Shown: positions 1 to 11,782 of the stretch, one piece after another
How positions within the stretch are numbered: the stretch's first letter is position 1
Layout of the letters: each line of letters begins with the position of its first letter
NCBI GenBank assembly: GCA_034440615.1
Contig: JAOTOM010005053.1
Coordinates: 654,001 to 718,000 of the forward strand
Direction: 5' to 3'
Source of the DNA: Ashinkailepas kermadecensis
Taxonomy: Eukaryota; Arthropoda; Thecostraca; Neolepadidae
Length of the DNA stretch: 64,000 bases
Position numbers and translations under genes: made by a program
The notes under the pieces: model-generated
Databases searched by the model: none
What the model was told of the DNA's origin: nothing
Seen by the model: the letters and a program-made list of their open reading frames with translations, nothing else

Positions 1-244
1 CGGCCCCGTCTTCCACAGCGCAGCCTCCGCCTTATTCCAGATCGACCGTAACCGTCCCTACTGCACACGTGACTACACTTCGCGTGTTCAGTTGGAGCAC
101 ACGAAGCAGGACACTGCCTACGACGGAGCATGGCGATAATGCAGCGGCAGTGGAACTTTGTTCTCAGCACCACCAGTGACGGCACCGCCCCAAACTGAGC
201 ACCATCGGCGCCAGCACCGCCTTAAACTGAGCACCACCTGCGCC

Positions 245-775
245 AGCAACGTTTCACTGACTGTGGGCGTCTGTGTAACTGTGGGACTGTGGGCGGCTGC
301 GTGATTGTGGGCGGCTGTGTGGATGTGGATGGCTGTGTGGCTGTCTGACTGTGGGCGGCTGTGATGATGTGTGACTGTGGGCGGCTGTGTGGCTGTCTGA
401 CTGTGGGCGGCTGTGTGGCTGTCTGACTGTGGGTGGCTGTGATGCTGTGTGGCTGTGTGGCTGACTGTGGGTGGCTGTCATGCTGTGTGACTGTGGGTGG
501 CTGTGTGACTGTCCGACTGTAGGTGGCTGTAGGCGGCTGTGATGTTGTCTGACTGTAGGTGACTGTGGGCGGCTGTGATGCTGTCTGATTGTAGGTGACT
601 GTGGGCGGCTGTGATGCTGTGTGACTGTGGGTGGCTGTGATGCTGTGTGACTGTGGGTGGCTGTGATGCTGTGTGACTGTGGGCGGCTGTGATGCTGTGT
701 GACTGTAGGCGGCTGTGATGCTGTGTGACTGTAGGCGGCTGTGTGATGCCGTGTCTGATTGTGGCCGACTATCTG
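245..775. repeat. Minisatellite, ~26-bp unit
   Basis: Degenerate tandem array built from GGCTGTGATG followed by CTGTGTGACTGTGGG(T/C). The central part (about 600-720) has near-perfect 26-bp units; the left part is more diverged. The minus strand is open for about 200 codons, a His/Ser/Gln-rich translation that only reflects the repeat. No gene is supported here. Confidence 0.9.
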
Positions 776-967
776 GTGGTGGTTGTCAGGATCGCGGAGA
801 GAAATGATTGAACATGTTTGTTGACCTGCATTCAAGTGCGTATCCATAGTGATTGATGTATAGTGAGATCCCGGTATCTGACAATGCATCGGTCATTACA
901 GCCCCAACCAGGAACATCCAACAGCGAAGCCGTCCGTCAGTTCAGCGAATCAACATAACCACTTTTT

Positions 968-1225
968 CAGGTATCGACCTTCCGGGCCACCTTCCTCAGC
1001 AGCGCGGCGGCCGCCTCCGACTCACACCTGTTTTCAGGTATCGACCTTCCGAGCTACCTTCCTCAGCAGTGCGGCGGTCGCCTCAGACTGACACCTGTTT
1101 TAGGTATCGACCTTCCGAGCTACCTTCTCAGAGCGGCGCCTCCGACTCACACCTGTTTTCAGGTATCGACCTTCCGAGCTACCTTCCTCAGCAGTGCGGC
1201 GGTCGCCTCAGACTGACACCCGTCC
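968..1225. repeat. Minisatellite, ~67-bp unit, four copies
   Basis: Four copies of a unit that starts AGGTATCGACCTTCCGAGC and ends GACTGACACCTGTTTTC. The third copy is shortened internally. The remainder to 1957 (1226-1957) holds no gene or repeat that I recognise. Confidence 0.88.
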
Positions 1226-1957
1226 ACATGTCGTAGTCCGGGGACGAATCAGCACAACTCGCGTCAGCAGCATTACCACCAGTGCCAGCAACAGAATCAC
1301 CGACGTGCCGTGCTCGGCGGCCGTTTCAACGGCACACTTCCGGTCGGGTTTGTTCGGAACAGTCTGCCATTTTCAAGGCCACGATGATGTGATGTGCCAT
1401 TTGTGTTCTCATGGGAACTACTGGATGGCAACAAGGTCAGGAGCGGCGGTCGCGGCTTGTGCTGGGAAAGCTCGCACCGCGCCCCAGCCCCGCCTCTCTG
1501 GACTGGTATGCATCTGCTTTCAATGCATTGCCTGATGTTTCTTGGTGAGAGGATTGCTCCAGCTAGTTAATACATAGACAGTTTTTTTTGACCATGTCAC
1601 CAAGAGACACTTTTGAAGGCAATCGCATGGCATAACAATATTGATGATGCAGTCGTAATTTTGTTATGGTAACACAGGAGAAACGAGACAAGTGAGAAAG
1701 ACAATAGTTGCTGAACCCCCCCCCCCAGGCAACAGTTTTTTTCCAGGATAATAGATTGCTGTGTCGGCGCAGTAAACACGCGGAGCCATGAAGCTAACTT
1801 GAAGTTGTTAGGCTAGAGCAAATGAGCGCATCCGACCATACAACTTCCTTCGTGTACTTCCATAAGCTGAAAGGCCACTTTTTCCTCCAAAATTTAGGAG
1901 GCACGGAGAAGCGTTGACATCCAGCCAACTTCAATTGCTTTTCCATCCCACTGCAGC

Positions 1958-2696
1958 CATCAGGAGCATCAGACTGCATCACTGTAGCCCCCAGGAGCAC
2001 AAGACTGCATCACTGCAGCCATCAGGAGCATCAGACTGCATCACTGTAGCCCCCAGGAGCACAAGACTGCATCACTGCAGCCATCAGGAGCATCAGACTG
2101 TATCACTGTAGCCCTCAGGAGAACAAGACTGCATCACTGCGGCCATCAGGAGCATCAGGCTGCATTACTGTAGACATCAGAAGCATCAGACTACATCAAT
2201 GTAGCCCTCAGGAGCACAGGATTGCATCAATGTAGCCATCAGAGGTATCGGACTGCATCACTATAGCCATCAGAGGTATCGAACTGTATCACTGTAGCCA
2301 TCAGAGGCATCGGCTTATCACTGCAGCCATCGGCCTCAACTGCATCACTGCAGCCATCAGGAGCATAGACTGCATCACTGTAGCCATCAGAGGCATCGGA
2401 CTGTATCACTGTAGCCCTCAGGAGCGTCAGACTGCATCACTGCAGCCATCAGAAGCATCAGACTGCATCACTGTAGCCATCAGAAGCATCAGACTGCATC
2501 ATTGTAGCCCTCAGGAGCACAAGATTGCATCAGTGTAGCCATAAGAGGCATCGGACTATATCACTGTAGCCCTCAGGAGCATCCGACTGCATTACTGTAG
2601 CCCTAAGGAGCATCAGACTGCATTACTGTAGCCCTCAGGACCATCAGACTGCATCACTGTAGCCATCAGAGGCATCGGACTGTATCACTGTAGCCG
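1958..2696. repeat. Minisatellite, ~32-bp unit, about 23 copies
   Basis: Tandem copies of CATCAGGAGCATCAGACTGC + ATCACTGTAGCC. Two variants alternate: 'catcaggagcatcagac' and 'cctcaggagcacaagac'. Copies drift more towards the right end, with 'cagaggcatcgg' variants. It is non-coding, with frequent stops. Confidence 0.92.
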
Positions 2697-3191
2697 TTAT
2701 ACCTCTCTACGTTCAATATGATCCCGATCATGCCTGTGGTATTATTGAGATGAGCAAGTGACGATCTCTTCCGTCCCATCATATCCCAGTATCTAATGGA
2801 AACGTGTCACCTGCCAAACTGACCTGCCAAACTGCTGGTCATTTGATACTTTGCAAAATACCATCCGTTTGCTCTTTTAGTTCGGACGTAGTTGCAAACG
2901 CACACATGATTTGGTTGATATTTGGAGATCAAAGAAGTCTGAGGGCATCCCAGCATCACTCGAAGTAAGTCGTTATTTTACGAACGTGACAGTTGACGAA
3001 ACGATATTGTTCATCGCAGACAAAGTGTGCGCTCTCCAAACAGTGGCACTCTCAAACTGAGCCGCTCCACTGTTGAGGTGCTCCGGTCACACACAACAGA
3101 AGCACCACTTCAAGCACCGCATGGGCAGCGCTACGGGCAAGCAGAGAGGATAGCGAGGTCAAATAGTGTTCCACTAGGGGCACTATCGGCT

Positions 3192-3300
<109 letters not shown>

Positions 3301-3389
3301 TTCAGATCGTACAGATGCATAGCGCAAAGGACAAGCCGACCAGAGGCACTTCCCGAAAGCATTGCCAAATCTGGACGCGGGCAGCCTGT

Positions 3390-3990
3390 TTCTGAACCGT
3401 GCGGTCTTCTCATACGAAGCGACCTTTCACCCGAGTTGTTAGGCTAATGGGCATGGCTGCCGAAGATGGGGTGATGAGCGTTCCATATAAGTGCTTGAAC
3501 GTGGCAGAGAGCTCCAAGCTCAATGTGCGGTGTGGTGTGCCTTGTCGTCGGGATCGCGCTTTTGGACCCTGCCTCTTCGAAGGGGGAGCAGTGCTTCAGG
3601 AGGACACTACCTGGATATGCTGCAGCACTTCGGGGCTGAGATGGTACCGCGGTGACATTTCTTTGAGCAAGATAGAGCGCTACCCCACTTTGTCAAGACC
3701 GCGAATGATTTCCGGGATCACTGACTTCCCAGAAAGTGGATCGTGAGAAGAGGACCGATTGCACAGCCCCGAAGATCTGACTTTACGCCGTCGGATTTCT
3801 TTTTGTGGGATATGTCAAATGCCAGGGCTACCAGTCGAGAGTACAGAACCTGGACGACCTCCGCCAGCGTATCATCGTGACGTGCGGCTGTATAGCGACG
3901 GGCATGCTGGCGGACACCTGGCGAGAGCTCGAGCGACGACTCGGCGACTGTCAGGCTACCCGAGTGACATACCTCGAAATACGTCATACC
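3390..3990 (+). pseudogene. Decayed mariner/Tc1-like (DDE) transposase
   Basis: Read across frames, the plus strand preserves the C-terminal half of a DDE transposase of the type common in arthropod genomes. In order there are: a degenerate 'SYEATFHPS' block (family motif DEAxFHLSG), 'VWCAL', 'YLDMLQHFGAE', 'QDRAPPHFVKT', 'SDFTPSDFFLWDM', and 'VQNLDDLRQRII..WRELERRL'. In-frame stops (after MVPR and after FRDH) and at least one frameshift (after FLWDM) make it inactive. The second catalytic Asp is retained in QDRAPPHF. In the SPDxTPxDFFLW block, 'SPDLTP' has become 'SDFTP'. Terminal inverted repeats were not recognised; AT microsatellites flank both ends. The family call rests on remembered motifs and no database search was possible. 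Confidence 0.75.
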
Positions 3991-4071
3991 AAATATAACC
4001 TTGGTATACGAAATATACCTGCACGCTGGTGAAAACTGGACGTATCTATATATCGTCATTGCAAGGTTCCC

Positions 4072-4072
<1 letters not shown>

Positions 4073-4107
<35 letters not shown>

Positions 4108-4110
4108 TTA

Positions 4111-4198
<88 letters not shown>

Positions 4199-4207
4199 GT
4201 ATATATA
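4073..4207. repeat. (AT)n microsatellite
   Basis: About 130 bp of TA dinucleotides interrupted by 'ttttttattattt' near 4105. It directly follows the transposase relic. Confidence 0.97.
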
Positions 4208-6563
4208 CTTGTGTGCTGGTGTGCAGGTGTGTATGTGCGTGTTCTAAGTAATCATCCACGATTTCTCGAAGATTGGCACGGAGCTGACCGAACAACGAAT
4301 ATTCCTAACGGTCTGTTGACACGCGGCAGAATCGTGACGTCGGCAGGACTGAGCATGACCCGGCGGAACCGAGCAGAATCGAACAAAACCCGACTTCGGC
4401 GACGTCCGCAGCCTCTGACATTACAGCACAAATGGATAACGTCACGCAATGCATTAGCGATAGCGATTATGATGTAGTAGTTTTGTCGACGTCGGCGACG
4501 TCGGCGGCAAACAACTTGAAATATTTCCAGTTGTCTGCCGCGTTCTGCTGTCGGACGGTTTTCGTGGTTGCTGTTCGGCCTTTCCGTGGTCACATTTGTT
4601 ACAATTGAATACTGTAAGTGTTGTGGATGAACATGCTTGTGAGTAAATTGTGTCTTCCTTGTCCTTTGTAATAATGCCTTGCACTGCAATCCAAATAAAT
4701 GCAAAAGATGGCATGCTTAATTCAAGTGTTTATTTTTCTTCAAGGAGGCTCATGCTGCCAAGTGGAGTCTGATCAGGGGTGGACCATTGTGCACTTTTGG
4801 TGTTGCTGATGCAGCACCAATTGCCAAGCTTAACATTAGGCCTTTGTTGTTGCCGGGAAAGAATGAACTCAAAATTTGGCTTGGCAACACAACTCATTTT
4901 GGAAAGTCGATTAATTATATGCAACAACCATACGGTTAATGATCAACTCGTTCAAAGATGGGGTCGTTACCCCTTTAACTCCTACCCCCCGTTCGATTCC
5001 TGCGCCCTTGTTTCTCATCCCGGTAGGAATGAGCAGTTTTCGACATTTTAGCTTTCGGCGCCCTTTTCAGCTCTTTAACATGAATATATTTTCCTCTGCT
5101 TCCTTGTTATCGCTTGCCGCTGCCTACTAACTTCTGCCGCTGCCTGTCAATTTCTGCCGCCGACGTCGCGAACGTCGGGTCTGCCGAGGCTAGATATTGC
5201 CGGAATTCTGCCACGTGTAAACAGGCCGTCAGTCGTGATGAGGCCGCGTCCATACCAGCCCTCCGGACACACTGGCACCGACAGACCACTCGGAAAGGTC
5301 TGGGTCCAGTCTGCTGGATCACACCAGGCCGTAGAGGTGCCTCGCCATTACTCATCGGCTTCTATCTATGCATGTATCGACGGCGCGGCAGACGCCATGT
5401 TTGGCTTCGGCCGGCGCTGGCGTCACCCGGGAGATTTTCCGCCGGCCGGCGCGCTGCGCTCACCAGCCCACGCCGCGGCCGGCCGGCCGCCTCCGGCTAG
5501 CATATCAACGGCGGACCTAGACACTCCACACATATGGGGACTAATAGAAAACTAATGCTCTGCTTTCCCCCGAAAGCTGTACTTATGGAGACACTTCTCG
5601 AAACTTGTCAAATTGATCTGGATTTTGTTGGATAATGAGGTGCTACAGCCCTCCCAGACACTGGGTGCGCCCTTGCAGCAGATCAGTGAGCTGGCGGCCG
5701 GCCGCTCTGGGCCAGATGATCACCTGTGCCGGGGAGGCAGGCGCCTTCGTCCGTGCAGCGGAGCCGCGATGGACGGCTCCGCCATGGCGGGGCACCACCA
5801 GACAGGGATAACCTCTGCCAGGCAGGCGCCTCCGTCGGGCGCCTTAGCTTCGGATCAGGTCCTTTGCTGGTTGACTTATTTGTTGGGTGGTGGTTATGTT
5901 TGGTGTCGTCTGCCTTTAATGTGTCCACACGGGCCACGACAACCACTGCACCAACCACGACACTGGTGTGGCACACCACGGTAATTAAGTAACTCTGCGG
6001 TCACACTTCAGCTACAGACGGTAAATGCTCCAACATTAACATTCATTTGTGCCACCCACTGCCATTCCCGGCCAGCTGGCGGCTCTTCTCTGTCCGGCCA
6101 GCTGGGCGGGTGATGACCACGTGATGACCAGGTGATGAGCAGGTGGTGAGGTGAGCCGGCCACACCAGGCGGAATGTGACGGACGGCCGGCGCCGGCAGC
6201 AGGTCCACCCACACGGACGGCCATCCTCGGTTTTGCTGCGGTGCAGGCGCAAACAATGCAGCGCCAGTGGGCGGCGGCGGCGGCGGCGGCGGTGGCGCGG
6301 CCCCGAGCCGGGCGCCGCTCCGCCGCGGCCCCAGATCGCCATAAAAGGTCAGAAGGCGAGCAGAGCGGCGGCGGCGGCCGGCCAGACCGGCCCGACCGGT
6401 GTCGTCCAGCCAGGCCGGCGTCACGTGGCGTGCCACCGACAGACGCCTTATACGGCCGCCACAATGACCCGGCCGGCCCACATACCCACTGTCCGTCCGA
6501 CTGTCCACCCCTGTCACCACTGCCCACCTGGGGCCCTGGGGCGCGGTCAGGTCAGCGCCTGTC
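4208..6563. other. Unique sequence, no gene recognised
   Basis: No exon, RNA gene or transposon could be identified. The part from 5400 to 6540 is strongly GC- and CpG-rich, with a short run of GGC triplets near 6271-6291. Open frames there lack any recognisable protein pattern. Confidence 0.5.
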
Positions 6564-6575
6564 TCCAGAATACCG

Positions 6576-6629
6576 CTAGTTATTTGGGCTTAAAGGGTGC
6601 ATCGACTGCAATGGTCATATGGCGCCCAT
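6576..6629 (-). mobile_element. Solo LINE 3' tail with target-site duplication
   Basis: A ~54-bp copy of the dispersed element whose forward-strand form begins AGTTATTTGGGCTTAAAGGG and ends GGCGCCCA. It is bracketed by TCCAGAATACCG at 6564-6575 and again at 6629-6640, a 12-bp target-site duplication (11 bp if the shared T is not counted). The same sequence forms the 3' end of the LINE at 54356-55650, so this is read as a severely 5'-truncated insertion in minus orientation. Confidence 0.8.
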
Positions 6630-6931
6630 CCAGAATACCGTCAACGTGGCTTACTGACCACTGGGGCTTTCGGTCGCATCCAGCATAACACTAAAAAACA
6701 CATGGGATGTCGTTTCTAAACGAAGATTATAAAGGGGTAATTCGTATTGCATTATGTGGAAGAAAAAGGCATGCATCTGACGCACACTGGGGGTGGGGAA
6801 GGGGTCTGTCCGACGCTCCCTCTTAGAAATATAAAAGTTGCGGATCAACTGAGATGGGACCAATAGCAAACAAAAGTTTCGGATAACACCTGATGTCCTC
6901 TTTCAAACATCGGTAGTGGAGGTAGGGTCGT

Positions 6932-7089
6932 AGGGGACGAGTGGTCTAGGGGTAAGATGCTCGTCTCACAATCGAAAGATTGTGGGTTCGAGTCTCACCT
7001 CTTGCTACTCTTCGCCCGGGACCAATCGGCGTGAGAGATTGGCGACGCTATATGACTCAACGGTCGACGTGTCGTAAAAACCAATAACC
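6932..7089 (+). mobile_element. tRNA-derived SINE (head type 1)
   Basis: Starts with a tRNA-like head: A-box-like TGGTCTAGGGGTAAGATGC, an anticodon-arm region containing CTCACAA (tRNA-Val-CAC-like), and B-box GGGTTCGAGTCTC. A conserved body with GGCGACGCTATATGACTCAA follows, and the element ends AAAAACCAATAACC. The 13-bp target-site duplication GAGGTAGGGTCGT lies at 6919-6931 and 7090-7102. It is the only SINE in the window on the plus strand. The degenerate anticodon stem and the SINE body argue against a functional tRNA gene. Confidence 0.88.
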
Positions 7090-7102
7090 GAGGTAGGGTC
7101 GT

Positions 7103-8916
7103 GGGGGGCGTGGTGTGGACGCATCTGGGAATAAACGACTTCAGTGTTTGTTTTTAGGAGCATTGCGCCCATGTGCAGTGCACGAAAACAAAATAACCTG
7201 ATAATCCCAGCACATCCTTCAACAATACATGCTGGACTGCGACACAATTTTGCCATGGCGACAGTCAAACGCTGATTGGCTTCACCGCAAAAAGACGTCT
7301 CGACCACAATTTGGATTATAATGCATCAGCTTATAAAAAAAATGTTTATTACAATGAACTGTTAAAGAACATAGCTATTATCGATTGCTTTTAATTCTTC
7401 AGTATATATTTGTAGTCCAGGGTCTACCCAGCGCGCAGCGGGGAGGGTAGCCAAGGTGGACATGGCCGGTCCAGAAATGCTTGACCTCCGGCCGGAAACA
7501 CTGGTCTGAACCGGGCTTCGTATCCGGGAGAAAATGTCGTGCCTTTGGTGCGGCCTTTTCGCTATTGCTAGGCTCCTGCTAAAGCTGTTAGAGCTAGGTT
7601 TCGTTTAGGTTTCGTTGAGGTTTCCACGTGTCTAATTTTCATTGTGATCATTGGAGAGCACCGAAGCAATTGTTCCGCTGCCATTTTACAATTTGGTCCC
7701 TTTCGAAAAGCGCGCCCCTGCTGGTGGCGACTCGGTACAAATAGTCCACACACACACCTTAGTATTCATTACACTATATGATACAGGGCCACCAGTTGTC
7801 TGAGAGTGCGTTTGCAGCTCGGATCCTGTGGAAAATGTTTCGTGTGACGTCATACTTCTGGATCAGATCCGCCAATCACCGTTCGAAGCTCGAAAATTAT
7901 ACGTATCCTTCGGAATTTTGTCAGACGATAGCCACGGGATCTGTGTGACGTCACTAACATTAGCGACACTTGTGGTGCAAATGTACATACAGCACGCGCC
8001 ATCTTGTTTGAAGCCATTGAAGTCATGGAGCTCGATAATGGGACGATGTAGGCTATTTTCCTGGTTCAGTTTGCATGCATATGTTGATTGTGATATTCTT
8101 GGGCCCGGATAAATCAAGAGAACACATTCTTAGATTACAATAAGCTGGTAACTATGCTAGGGTCAACACTATTAAGGTACCAAACCAGGGGGTCCGGACC
8201 CCTCCGATCCATCTGAGATCTCCAGCAATGGTACCCGTGCGGGGTGCGATTGTTTTCTCTAGCCTTGATGGTGCCTGGAAAAGACAGCATGCAGCTTCTT
8301 TCACTCAGCATTGAAGCACCCATCCATCACTCCGAGTAAGCAGCATCAAGGTCCCCTTTGTCGGAAGTGTCGGACTCGGCAATATACTTGGCCACATCCA
8401 ATAACCTGATCATCCCAGATGAATTAAACTGTTCCTGGACCCGCTCAAACCCCGTCAAACGCTCTTGAACTCACGGCAGGAATATTGCTGATGCCAGCAA
8501 GCGCGCGACGTGTAGATACGCTGCATGGTCACCACATTTGACTCACAAGCGCACCATTCGTGTTCGACATTTGGAAACCCAACAGGATCCGGATGCGAGC
8601 TTAGAACGCCGGACAGAAAATTTTCCGTCTTCGCGGAAAGTATTCTCCGAGCTGCAAACGCTCCATAAATCAGGCCAATCCGTCGCTGCGTGGCAGAGAC
8701 ATATAAGAGAAGCCGACAATTTGACAAAATACCGATATCCTTTCCTTTGAGTTGACTCCTTGATGTAATCAATGGTAAAATGCATGTAAACGGTACTCAG
8801 CTTGCAAGATCAAAGCTTACTGATTGATGTTCAAATCAATTCGGTATGTCCCTTGGTTGCTGAGATGCATCATGCGAAGGCGAAGAGCAACGACTTGAGG
8901 AACGCAGCCCGGACCG
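7103..8916. other. Unique sequence, no gene recognised
   Basis: I see no exon, repeat array or transposon in this stretch. Short open frames on both strands resemble no family that I know. Confidence 0.5.
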
Positions 8917-9345
8917 GGAGAAGGGCAGTACCACGTCACATTGATCTACCCCGGACTGGGGGGGGGGGGGCAGTACCGCGTCACATTACTCTACCCTGAA
9001 CTGGGAGGGCAATACCGCATCACATTACTCTAACCCGGACCGGCGGGGCAGTACCGCGTCACATTACTCTACCCTGAACTGGGAGGGCAATACCGCGTCA
9101 CATTACTCTAACCCGGACCGGCGGGGCAGTACCGCATCACATTACTTTCGCCTGCACCGGGAGGAAGGCGGTATCGCGTCATATTGCTCTAGCCTGCACC
9201 GGGAGGAAGGCGGTACCGCGTCATATTGCTCTACCCTGGACGGGCGGGACAGTACCGCGTCGCGTTACTCTACCGAGGACCGGTAGGAAGGCAGTACACC
9301 GTCACAATGATCTACCCTGGACTGGCGTGGCAGTATCACGTCACA
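8917..9345. repeat. Minisatellite, ~39-41-bp unit, about 10 copies
   Basis: Repeats of CAGTACCGCGTCACATTACT + CTACCC followed by a variable CCGGGA/GGGG linker. A run of 12 G at about 8960 interrupts one unit. Confidence 0.9.
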
Positions 9346-9480
9346 ATGACCCCGATGGGTCACACCGATACCACACCAGCCACTCCGAGGCCGATCGTCC
9401 GTGCCAAGCCTCTACCCCGGATCTTTTTTCTCCGTCCTTACATTTTCTAGAGAAATTATAGGTTTCGGGAAGTTCTTCGT

Positions 9481-9975
9481 GTGACACTCGTGCAGGCTAT
9501 GACTATGACATTACCGGATGACACTCGTGCCCAGCTCGGTACCGGTCAGTATCGACAATACCGGGTGACGCTGGTGCCCAGCTCGGTACCGGTCAGTACC
9601 GACAATACCGGGTGACGCTGGTGCCCAGCTCGGTACCGGTCAGTACCGACAATACCGGATGACGCCGGTGCCCAGCTCGGTACCGGTCAGTACCGACAAT
9701 ACCGGATGACGCTGGTGCCCAGCTCGGTACCGGTCAGTATCGACAATACCGGGTGAAGCTGGTGCCCAGCTCGGTACCGGTCAGTACCGACAATACCGGG
9801 TGACGCTGGTGCCCAGCTCGGTACCGGTCAGTACCGACAATACCGGATGACGCTGGTGCCCAGCTCGGTACCGGTCAGTACCGACAATACCGAGTGACGA
9901 CGGTGCCCAGCTCGGAACCGGTCAGTACCGACAATACCGGGTGACGCCGGTGCCCAGCTCGGTACCGGTCAGCTC
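9481..9975. repeat. Minisatellite, 47-bp unit, about 10 copies
   Basis: Highly regular units of the form TGACGCTGGTGCCCAGCTCG + GTACCGGTCAGTACCGACAA + TACCGGG. Copies differ at single positions (cagtatcg/cagtaccg, gggtgac/ggatgac), so it is probably a young array. Confidence 0.94.
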
Positions 9976-10194
9976 CAGTGGAGCGCGAGGCGGTGGGCGG
10001 GGCGGCGATGGGTTGTGTCTGATACTTATGAGACTGCCGGCCCAGCCAAAACTACCCGCCAAGGCCAGCGGCGCCATCAACTGGCTGCAGTATGGCCGTA
10101 ACCGGTCTGTTTGCCGCATGCCACCGTCCGTCGCAGCACCACCGCCTGCCACATTACTCCTGCCACAGCAGTGCCGTCGGCCATGGCACTATTG

Positions 10195-10400
10195 GCCCAA
10201 CAGTTCCACTGTTCGCCACCAACCACAGCACCAAACCCGCACCAGCACCAGCACCGACCACAGCAGCAGCCCCGTCCCAGTACCAACCGCGCCATAGCAC
10301 CAGCCCCGTCACAGAATCAGCACTCACCACAGCCACGGCACCGGCACCCACAACAGCACCGCCACAGCCACAGCACCGTCGTCCCCGCCGCCCTGCCGTG
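10195..10400. repeat. Low-complexity CAGCAC/CACAGC-rich tract
   Basis: Irregular repeats of ACCAGCACC and CACAGCACCG give Pro/Thr/Ser/Gln-rich translations in several frames on both strands. It is compositionally biased and not coding. Confidence 0.7.
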
Positions 10401-11164
10401 ACGTCACCGCATTCGTGTGTGATGTCACTGATGTGCAGAACGCATCAGTTCGCGTGGCTTTCGGACGGTCCGTCAGCTTGCGCCCGGCTGAAAGCCACCG
10501 CGAGCCTAGATTACCCTGAGTTACCCTGAGCCCACTACCTGGGAGTGACCTGGGTTCAGCCGGACCGGAGCCGGTCCGGCTCAACCCAGCCATCATCGCG
10601 TGCTGAAACCCGCCCACAGTCCATTAATAATCCTCGCATTTCGGGAGGTGTCCGGCTACGCTCACTCACTGTCAGTGCGTGTGGCCGTCTCGCTCGTCAG
10701 TGGTCAACACCCACATGACATCCGTACCGGCTGGAAGCTGCCGGCCACGTTCACTTACGTGCATTTCTTCTCACGACCGAATCACAGCCATATGGTAGAA
10801 TCACAGGCGAATCACAGGACAGTGCGCCACACGCTCCGTTGCCCGGCTGGGAAGCTCTGCATCACGCGCAACACAGGCCACACCACACGCGCCGACCAGC
10901 CACGCTGCTGACTGCTGGCTGAGCCGACCTGCAGCGTCGGCCAGCTCGGGCCGACCTGCAGCCGGTGTCAGGGCAGCCGCCTGGGGCGTGACCCGTGCCG
11001 GGGCGGCGGCCACACTGGCTGGTCGGCCGGGCACGGCCGCCGCCGCCAGTCGGGTCGGTCAATATTTTGAACGGACTGTCCGTTCCAGGGTCACGCCAGG
11101 GTGACAGACCCGCATTGCAGATGGTAACAATGCGCAGTTGCCGTGGTATCGACGGGATGTGCCC

Positions 11165-11450
11165 CTGCCAACCTTATCTTCATTGACTAGCACCCTTCCC
11201 AGGCAGGGCTGTCGCAGGCTATACAGCCGCCGTGGTGTCGACAAGATGTGCCCCTGCCGACCTTATCTCCAGTGACCAGCACCCTTCCGAGACAGGGCTG
11301 TCACAGGCTACACAGCCGCCGTGGTGTCGACAGGATGCGCCCCTGCCGACTTTATCTTCAGTGACCAGCACCCTTCCCAGGCAGGGCTGTCCCAGGCTGC
11401 ACAGCCGCCGTGGTGTCGACAGGACGTGACCCTACCGGCCTTATCTCCAG
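11165..11450. repeat. Minisatellite, 89-bp unit, 3.3 copies
   Basis: The unit starts ACCTTATCTTCATTGACTAG and contains GGCAGGGCTGTCGCAGGCT and CGCCGTGGTGTCGAC. Successive copies start 89 bp apart, near 11170 and 11259. More diverged ~27-bp units (GGCTAC..CACAGGGCAG) continue to 11725. Confidence 0.88.
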
Positions 11451-11739
11451 CGAGCATCACCCAGTGGTCACCACCTGCAGTAATCGGCTACCCACGTAGA
11501 AGCACTACAGCAGGCTACATACAGGGCAGATCTACTATCACATGTTATCCACACGGCAGCGTTAATGTAGACTATCCACAGGGCAGAACTATTGCGTGCT
11601 ACGCGTAGGACAGCGCTACTGTAGGCCATCCACAGGGTGTGTGTGGTTTATGGGCGCATCGATTGCACAGGTCATATAGCTCACCCACAGGGTAGGGCTA
11701 CTGCAAGCTACCCGCGGGGCAGCTCTACCACAGGCTACT

Positions 11740-11782
11740 ATATATACTGTATGTATGTATGTACATATATATATATATATAC
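11740..11782. repeat. AT-rich microsatellite (TATG/TA)
   Basis: Short run of tgtatgtatgtacatatatatatat at the right edge of the diverged ~27-bp array. Confidence 0.9.

Noticed and set aside
5400..6540. CpG-rich promoter or first exon
   Set aside because: High CpG alone; no TATA, initiator, downstream coding exon or donor could be tied to it.
6935..7015. Possible tRNA gene (also at 29.9, 30.4, 55.15 and 60.13 kb)
   Set aside because: A-box and B-box are present but the anticodon stem does not pair well. Each is followed by the same SINE body and flanked by target-site duplications, so they are SINE heads.
11637..11680. Another copy of the LINE tail (tttatgggcgcatcgattgcac)
   Set aside because: Similarity is limited to a dozen bases, order is reversed relative to the tail, and it sits inside a diverged repeat; no target-site duplication.
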